Below, piece after piece: positions 8,724 to 17,026 of a stretch of 26,899 nucleotides of DNA. This DNA is from Planctomycetes bacterium UBA1146 (GTDB lineage Bacteria; Planctomycetota; UBA8108; UBA1146). Made by a program: the position numbers and the translations under genes. The DNA lies in the NCBI GenBank assembly GCA_002311345.1, contig DCAA01000015.1, forward strand, positions 1-26,899, given 5' to 3'. Numbering within the stretch: the first letter of the stretch is position 1; every line of letters begins with the position of its first letter. Under the pieces are notes generated by a model. That model searched no databases. It was not told where the DNA came from and was given only the letters and a program-made list of their open reading frames with translations.

Positions 8724-9659
8724 GTGTTCGACCGGGGTGGGCTGCGGATAGGACAGGTTGCGGGAATCACGGTGCGATTGCACTGGATCTTCCTGCTCTG
8801 GGGGCTGTTCGAACTGCTCGATGCCGAACGACTCGGGGGATCCAGTTCGGTGCTGATGTATCTCGGATTCCTGTTCGGATCGGTCTTCTTGCACGAGCTG
8901 GGGCACTGCAGGGCGGCCCGTCAGGTCGGAGGAGATGCACGGGAAGTGATCCTGTGGCCGCTTGGAGGTCTCGCCGCAGTCGATGTTCCCGATCGACCGC
9001 TGGCTCATCTTGCGGTGGCCATCGGTGGACCCGCCGTCAACCTGATCCTGTGGCTGGCACTGCTTCCGTTCGTGTTCTCGATGGAAGGTGCCGAGGGCAT
9101 CGGTTCTTTCTTCTTACACAGGCCCGTTTCTGAACCGTTGGCCATCGCTGCGGCAGTGAACCTGGATCTGTTCATCTTCAATCTTCTGCCGGCGCTTCCA
9201 CTCGACGGCGGCAGGATCTTGCATGCATCCATCTGGTCGCGTCAAGGCGAGGAGCGGGCCAACCGTGTTCTGGTTCGTTCTGGCAAGGTGGTGGCGATCC
9301 TGCTCGTCTTGACCTGGATCATCTACAGCGTCAGCGGATTGTTGCTGGCTCTGGCCGTTTTGATGTGGATCAACAGCCTCCAGATCCAGCGAATGTCCGC
9401 TGACTCTGACGCAGTCGAATCGTGGCAGGGCGCTGGCTCCTCCGGACCTGGCTGGTGGCAGCGACAGAAGAATCGCTGGCGCCACAATCGCGAACAGCGG
9501 GCTCTGCAGCAAGAGCGACAGATCCGCCAACGAGTCGATGAATTGCTGGAGAAGGTATCCCAGGATGGGATCGAGGCACTCACTGCGGAGGAACGTCGTT
9601 TCCTCGATCGTGTCAGTCAGCGATACGAGGGTCCGGGGAAGTCGCGTCGGAGCCGATGA
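8724..9659 (+). CDS. Site-2 protease family membrane metalloprotease (M50)
   Basis: This is a polytopic membrane protein of 311 residues with HELGH (His57, Glu58, His61), the zinc-binding catalytic motif, and NLLPALPLDGGR (Asp161), the second M50 motif. Such proteases cut substrates within the membrane, often anti-sigma factors; no partner is visible here. The order is an N-terminal IGxVAGITVRLHW strand, about five membrane segments, then a charged cytoplasmic tail (~235-311) rich in Arg/Gln that ends in VDELLEKVSQDGIEALTAEE, a tail motif also seen on rhomboid-type proteases. The GTG at 8724 is preferred because AGGGGGA precedes it by about five bases. An in-frame GTG at 8700 would add eight residues but has no ribosome-binding site. 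The 3' end overlaps the convergent membrane-protein gene by 47 bases. Confidence 0.88.
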   Translation: MFDRGGLRIGQVAGITVRLHWIFLLWGLFELLDAERLGGSSSVLMYLGFLFGSVFLHELGHCRAARQVGGDAREVILWPLGGLAAVDVPDRPLAHLAVAIGGPAVNLILWLALLPFVFSMEGAEGIGSFFLHRPVSEPLAIAAAVNLDLFIFNLLPALPLDGGRILHASIWSRQGEERANRVLVRSGKVVAILLVLTWIIYSVSGLLLALAVLMWINSLQIQRMSADSDAVESWQGAGSSGPGWWQRQKNRWRHNREQRALQQERQIRQRVDELLEKVSQDGIEALTAEERRFLDRVSQRYEGPGKSRRSR

Positions 9660-11445
9660 GGTCGGCGGACTGTTGGCGCGCCCAGTTCCGGGTCGAGGCC
9701 GGATCTTTCATCAGGTTCCCGAGTAAGCCGAGTATTCCGCTCCAATTTCCGTCTCCGCGCAACTGTCCCTCTCTTCTGGCGATGGCGAACCAACTTCCTG
9801 CAGCAACCTCTGTAGCCATCCGTCCACTGGCAAAAGGAGTGGGACCCTCGCCACGAATCCAACGCCACGCGCCAGCGGGTTGTCGTGGCAGATCGGGAAT
9901 GTCGATCTCTTGCCAGGCTCGGGTGTCGTCAGGTGATGGTGTCGCCGGATCATGGGCGATCAACAGCAATCCCCACGGCGAGAGTTGACGACCCGAGAGC
10001 AATGGGTGATGGAGTGCTAGCGACAAGGCGACGAGAGGTCTTTTTGCTGAGACGAGGGCACGTGCCACCTGCAGGGTACGTGGCGCCGGGGTCGAGCGCT
10101 CGAGACCAAGCCCCACCGGATCGATATCTCCTGCACGATCGAGGATGATGACATCGGGTCGGAGACCTTCCTGGAGTTGGATCACCGACAGCGCTGCAGC
10201 CAGCGGAGAGCCACCGGTCAGCAGCAGCGAATCAGTCGGCAAGCTCTCGAGCACCGAGCGCGACCACTGGGTCACCACCTCGGTCCTCGGGTCCAGCAGA
10301 CCTGGTGATCTCATCGCCAACGAGAGCGCGATCAGGATCAACAGGAGTCCCGACACCCATTGCCTGGATCGGGAACTATTCTTTCCCAGTCTTCGATGTG
10401 TGACGGTCAGCGTCCAGGAAGCCAGCAGCGTCATCGTCATCAGCGAGAAGACGATCCAGCCGGCGAGGAAAGGGGGAGAGCCGTGAAGGGCGGTGATCGA
10501 ACGTGGGCCGAAGATGAACAGCAACAGTGGCCCGGAACTGGCCATCGTCAATATCAGGGCGAGGTCTCCCGGGCGGCGGGTTGCACCGTAGAGGATTCCG
10601 AAGATGGCGAGACCGCCGAGGATGAACCCGGTCCCGTTGACGATGAGAGCCAGGGCCAGTACCGAGCGTTCCAGATCACCATCGATCTGTGGCCGCCAGT
10701 CACTGACGAAACCCTGTAGCACCCCCGTGACTCCTTGCGGATCGGAATAAGATGCGACGGCAACCAGAATTGCAAATCCGAACACGAGTCCACACAGACC
10801 CAGCAGTAGCGATCGGAAGCGGATGTCACGAACACTCTGATCGCAGATCAGGCTCAGCAGCGAATAGAGTAGTGCTGGAATCACCAGTGGGCCCGATGCG
10901 ATCGCCAGCCCTGCGGTCACGCCGCAACTTCCCATGCCCCTGCCGGCCTCCGATCGAAGTTGTTCTGTGGTAGCGATCAGGCAGGTTCCCAGCAATAGAG
11001 AGAGGGGTAGCGATCCCCCGTATCGAGCGAGTTCGGTGATCGCCGGAGAGAGTCCAAGCAACAGTGTGGCGGGGATCACCACGGACCGGGCAGCATCCTG
11101 CTGTCGAAGCCAGCACACACAGACTGCGCAGAAGAGGCTCACCAGCAGCACCGATAGGCACGCAGTGGCGACATAGGGGTGGAGCCACAGCGACAGTAGT
11201 GCGACCAGGGTTCTACAACTCGACAATGCCGGAGCCATCGGTGCATCGAAAGACGTGGTGGTGACGAGCAGGGATGTGTTGCCGATCATCTCGGGACCGA
11301 AGGGTACTACCGGAAACAACAAGACGAACAGTACCGCCACGACCGCGAGTCCACGCAGAAGGGCGCCCCTGCCCGCCGGCAACGCTGGCAGGCGCCAGCG
11401 AGTTCGAGTCAGCAGGTGGCGACGTTCGGTCTTCTCCAGCGTCAT
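9613..11445 (-). CDS. DUF2723-like polytopic membrane protein
   Basis: This ~610-residue protein has about eleven hydrophobic segments in its first ~375 residues (for example LAVVAVLFVLLFPVVPFG), then a soluble C-terminal part. The phrase LPTDSLLLTGGSPLAAAL followed by LQEGLRPDVIILDR matches the start of the C-terminal region of DUF2723/TMEM260-like proteins (usually ..ILFTNGD..P..YLQ...G.RPDV), a family related to protein O-mannosyltransferases. A glycosyl-transfer role is therefore possible but unproven. It is the last gene of the ubiE-ubiX-ubiA operon. Its ATG at 11445 overlaps the ubiA stop as ATGA, with GAGGG nine bases upstream. An ATG at 11454 is also open but has the GAGGG directly against it. 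Its end overlaps the convergent protease gene. Confidence 0.75.
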   Translation of the reverse strand: MTLEKTERRHLLTRTRWRLPALPAGRGALLRGLAVVAVLFVLLFPVVPFGPEMIGNTSLLVTTTSFDAPMAPALSSCRTLVALLSLWLHPYVATACLSVLLVSLFCAVCVCWLRQQDAARSVVIPATLLLGLSPAITELARYGGSLPLSLLLGTCLIATTEQLRSEAGRGMGSCGVTAGLAIASGPLVIPALLYSLLSLICDQSVRDIRFRSLLLGLCGLVFGFAILVAVASYSDPQGVTGVLQGFVSDWRPQIDGDLERSVLALALIVNGTGFILGGLAIFGILYGATRRPGDLALILTMASSGPLLLFIFGPRSITALHGSPPFLAGWIVFSLMTMTLLASWTLTVTHRRLGKNSSRSRQWVSGLLLILIALSLAMRSPGLLDPRTEVVTQWSRSVLESLPTDSLLLTGGSPLAAALSVIQLQEGLRPDVIILDRAGDIDPVGLGLERSTPAPRTLQVARALVSAKRPLVALSLALHHPLLSGRQLSPWGLLLIAHDPATPSPDDTRAWQEIDIPDLPRQPAGAWRWIRGEGPTPFASGRMATEVAAGSWFAIARREGQLRGDGNWSGILGLLGNLMKDPASTRNWARQQSADLIGSDATSPDPRIAD

Positions 11446-12359
11446 GCCGGCCATCCCTCGATGATCATCGCTGCCATCAGGATCACGCTGATGGTTGCGT
11501 TCAGGTTGAAGAAGGCTCGATTGACGCGCCCGAGATCATCCGGTCTGACCAGTCGATGCTGGTAGAACAGTAGCAACCAGACGATTCCGGTGGCACACAG
11601 GAACAGCAGGCCCAGTTGCGCCCAATACCATAACCACAGGAGCATCAGACCCATGCCAGCATGCAGAAGCGATGCGAGCCTCAGGGCAGCGGTGATTCCG
11701 AGGCTCTCGGGGATGCTACGCAGATGCTGCTCGCGGTCGAAATCGGTGTCGAGACAGCCGTACAGGATGTCGAATCCCGCTGTCCACAGCATCACCGCGC
11801 CAGCGAGGATCCACGGGGTTGTATCGACCTGATCAGTGGCGCTCAGGAGAGTACCTCGGATGGCGACCCAGGCGCCCAATGGTGCCATGGCGAGACCGGC
11901 CCCGAGCACCAGATGGCAGAGGCTGGTGAATCGTTTCGTCCATGAGTATCCCAGGATCACAACCAGGACCACCGGGGACAGTTTCAGTGCCAGTGGATTG
12001 ATGGACGCGGCCACCGCCACGAAGCCGATCACGCACAGGACAGATACCAGTAGTACGGTGCTTGCATCGAGCCGACCGGCAGGAATCGAGCGGTCCCTTG
12101 TTCTCGGGTTGGCAGCATCGATGTGGCGATCAGCCCATCGATTGAAGGACATCGCTGCGGTCCTTGCCAGTGCCACGGCGAGGATGATCTGTACCAGCAA
12201 CACGGCAAGTTCCTGGGTAGCCACCTGCATCTCTCGTAGCGCCAGAAATGCGGCTCCGATGGCAAAGGGCATCGCAAAGAGAGTGTGCGAGATCTTGATC
12301 ATCTCCAGAAATTCACGACACCCGGTGAGGACATCGGTTTTCGTGGAGGAGGAGATCAA
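11442..12359 (-). CDS. ubiA: UbiA-family prenyltransferase (4-hydroxybenzoate polyprenyltransferase type)
   Basis: This 305-residue membrane protein has the two Asp-rich prenyl-diphosphate/Mg sites of the UbiA superfamily: NRWADRHIDAANPRTRDR near residue 75 and DTDFDREQH near residue 205. It also has the family's N-terminal KISHTLFAMPFAIGAAFLA. It attaches a polyprenyl chain to an aromatic acid in quinone synthesis. The version grouped with ubiX, with RTRDRSIPAGR and GFDILYGCLDTDFD, resembles the MqnP-type enzymes of futalosine-pathway menaquinone synthesis (inference). It overlaps ubiX by 4 bases (ATGA) at its start and the next gene by 4 bases at its end, so the three genes are likely translationally coupled. 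Confidence 0.9.
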   Translation of the reverse strand: MISSSTKTDVLTGCREFLEMIKISHTLFAMPFAIGAAFLALREMQVATQELAVLLVQIILAVALARTAAMSFNRWADRHIDAANPRTRDRSIPAGRLDASTVLLVSVLCVIGFVAVAASINPLALKLSPVVLVVILGYSWTKRFTSLCHLVLGAGLAMAPLGAWVAIRGTLLSATDQVDTTPWILAGAVMLWTAGFDILYGCLDTDFDREQHLRSIPESLGITAALRLASLLHAGMGLMLLWLWYWAQLGLLFLCATGIVWLLLFYQHRLVRPDDLGRVNRAFFNLNATISVILMAAMIIEGWPA

Positions 12360-12988
12360 ACTTCGCTTCCCCAGCGGTGGAAGATCTCGTTAGGGATCCC
12401 CAGATGATCGAGGATCCGACTCACCACGTAGTCGACCTGCTCCAGTACCGAGTCACCGGGGTGCTGGTAGAAGGTCAGCACCGGAGGGACGATCACCGCT
12501 CCGGCTTCACAAAGAGTCAAGAGGTTGCGCAGGTGGATCGTGCTCAGTGGTGCTTCTCGCGGAACGATCACCAGTGGTCGACGTTCCTTCAACATCACTT
12601 CACCAGCCCGCTTGAGCAGATTGTCGGAGATGGCGTGGGCGAGTCCTGCGACGGTTGCCATCGAACAGGGGACAATCGCCATCCCGTCGATGGGGGCGGT
12701 TCCGCTGGCGAAGGGCGCATAAAAGTTTTTCTCTCCCCATTCGGTCAGATTCTCGTGCTCCATGTCGGGGAATATGCCGCGGGTTCCCTCCGGTACTTCC
12801 AGTTCATCATGGGCGACCAGTTTGCCAGTCTTCGAGGCGACCAGATGGACCCGATGGCCCGCTTCGAGCAAGTAACGGACCAGGCGAGCGGCGATGATCG
12901 ATCCACTGGCACCACTGACACCGACCACCAGTTCCTTCTGCTTGTCTGTTCGGGGAAGGGCAGTGTTGCCTTCACTCGTCTCGACCAT
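12356..12988 (-). CDS. ubiX: UbiX-type flavin prenyltransferase
   Basis: This 210-residue protein opens with VVGVSGASGSIIAARL, the flavin-binding signature of the UbiX/Pad1 family, and carries MAIVPCSMATVAGLAHAISDNLLKRA and IVPREAPLSTIHLRN, both diagnostic. UbiX joins dimethylallyl phosphate to FMN to make the prenylated FMN cofactor of UbiD-type decarboxylases. In quinone synthesis it therefore supports the decarboxylation that follows UbiA action. No ubiD-like gene is in this window, so the partner must be elsewhere. The ATG at 12988 has GGAAGAGG about five bases upstream. It sits between an unrecognised gene (32 bases upstream) and ubiA (4-base overlap). Confidence 0.94.
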   Translation of the reverse strand: MVETSEGNTALPRTDKQKELVVGVSGASGSIIAARLVRYLLEAGHRVHLVASKTGKLVAHDELEVPEGTRGIFPDMEHENLTEWGEKNFYAPFASGTAPIDGMAIVPCSMATVAGLAHAISDNLLKRAGEVMLKERRPLVIVPREAPLSTIHLRNLLTLCEAGAVIVPPVLTFYQHPGDSVLEQVDYVVSRILDHLGIPNEIFHRWGSEV

Positions 12989-13020
12989 ATCGACCTCTTC
13001 CCATCCCCCGAACGGGAATC

Positions 13021-13860
13021 CTACCGTCTTTCATCGAGGGGTCCCAGGGATCCGCCGTCACGAGTCCAGGTATGGAGAGCCTCGATTCTGGCCTGTTGCT
13101 CCTCGAAGGAATCGCGCCGTATCCCGCTGAGATCTCCCTTTCGCCACAGCGATCGGGTTTCCGGAGTGGTCTGCGAGTCGGAAACGGATCCGATCACCAT
13201 GCCGGTGAATCTCAGCAGGTTCGCCAGCGACTGAACTGCACCCTGAGCCGCAAGTTCGGGAAACACGGTGGTGCGATCGAGCGACCAGGCGATCGCATCG
13301 GGCCCCAGTAGCAGCAGACGCGGTTGCGGATCCCGGATGGGACTGGCCGAGATTCGTTCGAGTAGATCCCCCGCAGGCGATCCGGTCATCAGCAGTTCGG
13401 CGAGGCTGCGCAGCACCTGTGCTCTGCGTTGAACGTGATTCTGACCCCCCTCATCTTCGACATCCTCAGCCGCCAGCGAAAGATCGACCACCCGGATGGA
13501 GGAGAGGGCGATCCAGCGTGACTCTCGCGGTGTCACTACCTCGATTCGATCATCGTCGAGAACGATGCGGATGGTCCGGATGATCCCGACTTTGGTCGAA
13601 CTTCCAGCACTGATGACGAGGCGATGGTCGAGTTGGTATTTCTGTGCGATTTCGACGATACGGTGCGCTTCTTTTTCGGTTCCATCCCGCAACAACCAGC
13701 CGCCACAGAGATTCAGACGCCGGATCTCGTCGAACAGTATCCGTTCCAGGATCGGTGCGGTGTGCTCGGCAATTTGGGCCGGGACGAACTGCGTGCCGGG
13801 TGCCAGGACAACATGGTGACATCGATCCAACCGGACCTCCTCAGGCGCGGATCGCTTCAT
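13021..13860 (-). CDS. Conserved-looking hypothetical protein in the menaquinone operon
   Basis: I do not recognise this 279-residue protein. It has no signal peptide or membrane segment and is rich in Arg, Glu and Leu. Residues ~90-140 look like a small beta-barrel (VGIIRTIRIVLDDDRIEVVT, then RWIALSSIRVVDLS), resembling the strand pattern of RNA- or membrane-associated SH3/LSm folds, but this is only a visual impression. The C-terminal half is mixed helix/strand and ends in charged residues. Its ATG lies inside the end of ubiE (20-base overlap), and ubiX follows after 32 bases, so it is almost certainly co-transcribed with quinone genes. A role in quinone synthesis is suggested only by position. 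Confidence 0.72.
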   Translation of the reverse strand: MKRSAPEEVRLDRCHHVVLAPGTQFVPAQIAEHTAPILERILFDEIRRLNLCGGWLLRDGTEKEAHRIVEIAQKYQLDHRLVISAGSSTKVGIIRTIRIVLDDDRIEVVTPRESRWIALSSIRVVDLSLAAEDVEDEGGQNHVQRRAQVLRSLAELLMTGSPAGDLLERISASPIRDPQPRLLLLGPDAIAWSLDRTTVFPELAAQGAVQSLANLLRFTGMVIGSVSDSQTTPETRSLWRKGDLSGIRRDSFEEQQARIEALHTWTRDGGSLGPLDERR

Positions 13861-14656
13861 GTACAGCGACGTTTCCCGGCAGCAGTGTACGCCAGTTCAC
13901 GGCGTGAAACGGAGTTGCGCGGATCTTGTCAGCAAGACGCTCAGCAGTGGGCCAGTCCCTCACCGATTCGTCGAGGTAACTGTAGGCTCGCATCTTCGAT
14001 CTCGACAGTAGGTTTCCCAGGGACGGCAGAATCTTGCCCTGGTAGAAGTTGAAGAAGGGGCGTAACCAGCGTTGACGAACCGGAGTGAACTCGAGGATCA
14101 TCAATCGTCCTCCTGGTTTCAGAACCCGTCGTAATTCGCCAAGTGCTGCATCCAGATCAACGACGTTTCTGATGCCGAAACCCACCATCACTCCATCGAA
14201 GGTGTGATCGGGGAATGGTAGTTGAAGGGTATCGGCATGGACCAGCGCCAACTTCTTCGAGTCTCTTCTGTGGTGTTTTCCCGACAGGAGCATCGGCAGC
14301 GAGAAGTCACTTCCGATCACCACGGCTCCGGGAACCTGATCGAGCAGCGCGTTGGACAGATCGCCAGTGCCGCAGCAGGCATCCAGGATGCAGGAGCCGG
14401 TTTTTGCGCGCAGACTCTTGACCGCTTTCTTTCGCCACCAGAGATCGATGAAACACGAGAAGAGGCGATTGAGCACATCGTAACGAGGCGCGATTTCATC
14501 GAAGAGCGCCTGGATCTTGTGCCCTTCCTTGTCGAGAAAAGGATGCGGACCCTCGGATGCCGGCGCAACTCGGGCTGATCCGGGATGCTTCGGCGATGGT
14601 GAGATCAACGGTTCTGTCGTCAAGAATTGCCCTCTCGAGATGTTGTCGGGCTCCAT
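13841..14656 (-). CDS. ubiE: Demethylmenaquinone methyltransferase (UbiE/MenG family)
   Basis: This 271-residue class I SAM-dependent methyltransferase has IQALFDEIAPRYDVLNRLFS (the UbiE N-terminal motif), SAM motif I LDACCGTGDLS, then LPFPDHTFDGVMVGFGIRNV and LRRVLKPGGRLMILEFTPV, all diagnostic of UbiE/COQ5. It methylates the demethylmenaquinone ring as the last step of menaquinone synthesis. It leads the minus-strand operon with the unknown gene, ubiX, ubiA and the DUF2723-like gene. About 40 extra residues precede the usual start of the family, rich in Pro/Ser. The ATG at 14656 has AGGGG directly against it, so the true start is uncertain. The gene faces away from the thioredoxin-like gene, with ~130 bases between them for both promoters. 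Confidence 0.93.
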   Translation of the reverse strand: MEPDNISRGQFLTTEPLISPSPKHPGSARVAPASEGPHPFLDKEGHKIQALFDEIAPRYDVLNRLFSCFIDLWWRKKAVKSLRAKTGSCILDACCGTGDLSNALLDQVPGAVVIGSDFSLPMLLSGKHHRRDSKKLALVHADTLQLPFPDHTFDGVMVGFGIRNVVDLDAALGELRRVLKPGGRLMILEFTPVRQRWLRPFFNFYQGKILPSLGNLLSRSKMRAYSYLDESVRDWPTAERLADKIRATPFHAVNWRTLLPGNVAVHEAIRA

Positions 14657-14789
14657 CCCCTGCGAGGATCGAGTTCCGGATCATGTTCCCATCGGTTTGT
14701 CCGGGCAAGCAGATGATCGAGCAGCGGCCAGGGATGGTTCCTTGCTGCAGGGGCGAGTAGACTGATGGTCCTTCGAGGAGGTGCCTACG

Positions 14790-15740
14790 ATGATCAGCAA
14801 GGAATCGTTCTGGGAGCCGGTGAGGTTGTTCTTGCCGTTGCTGCTGGTGCTGTTTTGTTGTCGTGAATCATGTGGATTCTGTGCTGAGTCGATTTTCCCT
14901 CAAGCGAGGACATCGGCGACCTCGACTCGATGCGCACTCGACGATGAGCCACTCCAACAGCGCTGGTTCGATCCCGAGCTGGGTATTCCCCGAGCTCTCG
15001 AGTTGCGCCAACCGATCCTGATGGTGGTCGAATTTTCCTCCGATCCACAACCGGTGCTGGACCTCGAGCAGGAACTGCTCAACCGCTCGACCGCTCGCGC
15101 GATGGGTAAGGTGGTGAAGGTCCGGGTAAAACTGACAGCGCAAGTCGATGGGGGTTGGCAATGGCCGCCGGAAACCACCCCTGCTGTTGAGAACGATCAG
15201 GTCAAACGCTGGTCACGAATTCGTGCCCAGCGACATATCGAGAAGACTCTTGGTAAGCCCAGAGGCGCCACCGTCATCGCTGTTCTCGATCTATTCGGAC
15301 GCAAGCGAGCGCAAGTGGTGGGCAAAAAGATTTCCGCGAGTGCATTGCGCAAGGCACTGAAACTCGCCTCCCGAGAGTGCAATTTGCTCTCGAAGAAGAT
15401 GGATGTGGAGGTCCGCCTTGTCGACAAGGCGACCTTGCTGCTGCAACGCGATGACACGGCTGGTTGCTGCCGCCAGCTCGAAGAGGCTCAGAAACTCGAA
15501 TTACCGGTCGAGGCACCGCCCGAGCAGCGTCGCATCGAGGTGCTGGGTTTGCTCGAGAAGCAGTGGCGTGAAGCGATGGCCCGGGCAAAGCAGTTCGAGC
15601 GCAAGAACCGTCTGGGGGAAGCCGCTTCAGCCTACGAGAAGATCCTCAAGGATTTCCCTCACGATCCATGGGAAAAGCAGATCCGGGCCGAGATCGGTAG
15701 GATTTGGGGCCTTATTCGAGGACCCGGCGGTGGACTCTGA
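14790..15740 (+). CDS. Secreted thioredoxin-fold/TPR-like hypothetical protein
   Basis: This 316-residue protein has an N-terminal signal peptide (EPVRLFLPLLLVLFC, with nearby cysteines). Residues ~60-190 read like a thioredoxin-like fold of the kind seen in planctomycete exported proteins (QPILMVVEFSSDPQP, later GATVIAVLDLFGRK), but without a CxxC active site. The C-terminal ~100 residues are helical, with a TPR-like unit (AKQFERKNRLGEAASAYEKI). The ATG at 14790 is chosen because GAGGAG lies nine bases upstream; the GTG at 14781 touches that same site and is too close. The stop overlaps the murQ start as TGATG, implying coupled translation and perhaps a shared role in the envelope. Function not recognised. 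Confidence 0.75.
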   Translation: MISKESFWEPVRLFLPLLLVLFCCRESCGFCAESIFPQARTSATSTRCALDDEPLQQRWFDPELGIPRALELRQPILMVVEFSSDPQPVLDLEQELLNRSTARAMGKVVKVRVKLTAQVDGGWQWPPETTPAVENDQVKRWSRIRAQRHIEKTLGKPRGATVIAVLDLFGRKRAQVVGKKISASALRKALKLASRECNLLSKKMDVEVRLVDKATLLLQRDDTAGCCRQLEEAQKLELPVEAPPEQRRIEVLGLLEKQWREAMARAKQFERKNRLGEAASAYEKILKDFPHDPWEKQIRAEIGRIWGLIRGPGGGL

Positions 15741-16693
15741 TGGAAGTTCCTCCGACCGAGGAGCTCGACCCCAGAGCAGCAGCATTGACCGAGCCCGAGC
15801 AACTGTGGGACCTGTTCGAGCAAGAGCAGAGCAGGGTCCACATGGCGTTGCAGGAATCCCGTGATGACATCCTGGAACTTTCCCGACGGATGGCATCCAC
15901 CCTGGCAGGCGATGGTCGCATCATCGGTCTTGGTGCTGGAACCAGCGGCCGGATCCTGGCTCTCGACATGGCAGAATGGGGACCTACTTTCTCGGTCGAG
16001 GAGCATCGCAGGGTGACTCTGTTGGCTGGGGGAGAAGCAGCTTTCAGTCGTGCTGTGGAGGGAGCCGAAGACGATGGTGTTGCTGCCAGACGTGCTATCG
16101 ATCAACTCGAACTGACCGGCGAGGATCTTGTCATCGGAGTCAGTGCCTCTGGATCCGCGCTCTGGGTTCGTGAAGGTCTCGCTGCGGCCCGGCAGCGCGG
16201 TGCGAGTCTGGTTTTCATCACGTGCCATCCGCGACCGATCGAGATCGATGTCGATCAAAAGGATATGCTCGTCATCAGCATCGATACCGGAGCCGAACCG
16301 GTGGCGGGTTCGACCCGTCTCAAGGCGGCGACCGCGACCCATCAATTACTGCAGCGAGCCTCTTCGATGTGCGCGTTGCGAAACGGCTGGATCCACCGTG
16401 GCCGGATGGTTGCTCTCAGAGCCACGAACGCCAAATTGCGTCGTCGTGCGCTGACCATCGTGTCTGAACTGACTGATCTTTCCCTGAGTGACGCGAAAGA
16501 GGCTATCTCCAGTTGTGACGGAGATTTACGGCTCGCAATCGCAACTTCCTGGCTATCAGGAGACCGAAAAAAAGCAAAGCAGGGTTTGAAGGGGGTTCTG
16601 GGCCATCTGGGACGCCTGGAGCAGCAAATCAGGGCGGACGGGGGGGTAATTCCCGATCCGGAGCGGCTTGCAGGCGGTCGGGACCGACCCTAA
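15740..16693 (+). CDS. murQ: N-acetylmuramic acid 6-phosphate etherase
   Basis: This 317-residue protein belongs to the SIS (sugar isomerase) family and closely follows the MurQ pattern: TEELDP near the N-terminus, GLGAGTSGRILALDMAEWGP near residue 62 with the family's active-site Glu, LLAGGEAAFSRAVEGAED with the second acidic residue, and GAEPVAGSTRLKAATATHQL, the MurQ signature. The enzyme cleaves the lactyl ether of MurNAc-6-phosphate to give GlcNAc-6-phosphate and D-lactate in peptidoglycan recycling. The frame is open further upstream, but the ATG at 15740, overlapping the previous stop (TGATG), gives the right N-terminus. No mur transporter or kinase gene is visible beside it. Confidence 0.92.
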   Translation: MEVPPTEELDPRAAALTEPEQLWDLFEQEQSRVHMALQESRDDILELSRRMASTLAGDGRIIGLGAGTSGRILALDMAEWGPTFSVEEHRRVTLLAGGEAAFSRAVEGAEDDGVAARRAIDQLELTGEDLVIGVSASGSALWVREGLAAARQRGASLVFITCHPRPIEIDVDQKDMLVISIDTGAEPVAGSTRLKAATATHQLLQRASSMCALRNGWIHRGRMVALRATNAKLRRRALTIVSELTDLSLSDAKEAISSCDGDLRLAIATSWLSGDRKKAKQGLKGVLGHLGRLEQQIRADGGVIPDPERLAGGRDRP

Positions 16694-16752
16694 CCTCGAC
16701 GGGATCGGGGAGGCGGGTGTTTTCACTACGCCCGGGCCGGGGGAGAAAAGGG

Positions 16753-16959
16753 ATGGAAATGAACAAGAGCAGAGAGCGACTGGAGCAGGTCAGTGAGGCC
16801 TTGCGCGCGAAAATATCCGAGCAGAGCAGCGCTGTGATGGTGGTCCAGGAGCGGATCCGCCTGCGGGTGCTCGAAGCGGCACAGTCTTCGGAACTGGACC
16901 GTTTCGTCGATTACATCAGTCCACCTCCGAAGATGCTCCGCCCCTCCCTGGAGGGATGA
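16753..16959 (+). CDS. Small charged coiled-coil hypothetical protein
   Basis: This is a short protein of 68 residues (66 if it starts at the ATG at 16759). It is strongly helical and charged (NKSRERLEQVSEALRAKISE, then VVQERIRLRVLEAAQSSELD), suggesting a coiled coil, and ends in a Pro-rich tail. A purine-rich GGGGGAGAAAAGGG stretch runs up to the start. It lies 59 bases after murQ and in the same direction, followed by the cohesin/dockerin gene 67 bases on. I do not recognise it, and its reality rests on the ribosome-binding site, coding-like composition and position. Confidence 0.5.
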   Translation: MEMNKSRERLEQVSEALRAKISEQSSAVMVVQERIRLRVLEAAQSSELDRFVDYISPPPKMLRPSLEG

Positions 16960-17026
16960 CCTCGGAGGGATGACAGTCTTATCGACGGTGGCTGGCAGCG
17001 GATGATTCCGCTAGGGGGGTGAAGTG

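Noticed and set aside
12377..13234. 285-codon plus-strand frame opposite ubiX
   Set aside because: ubiX is certain from its motifs, and the antisense frame has no ribosome-binding site or recognisable domain.
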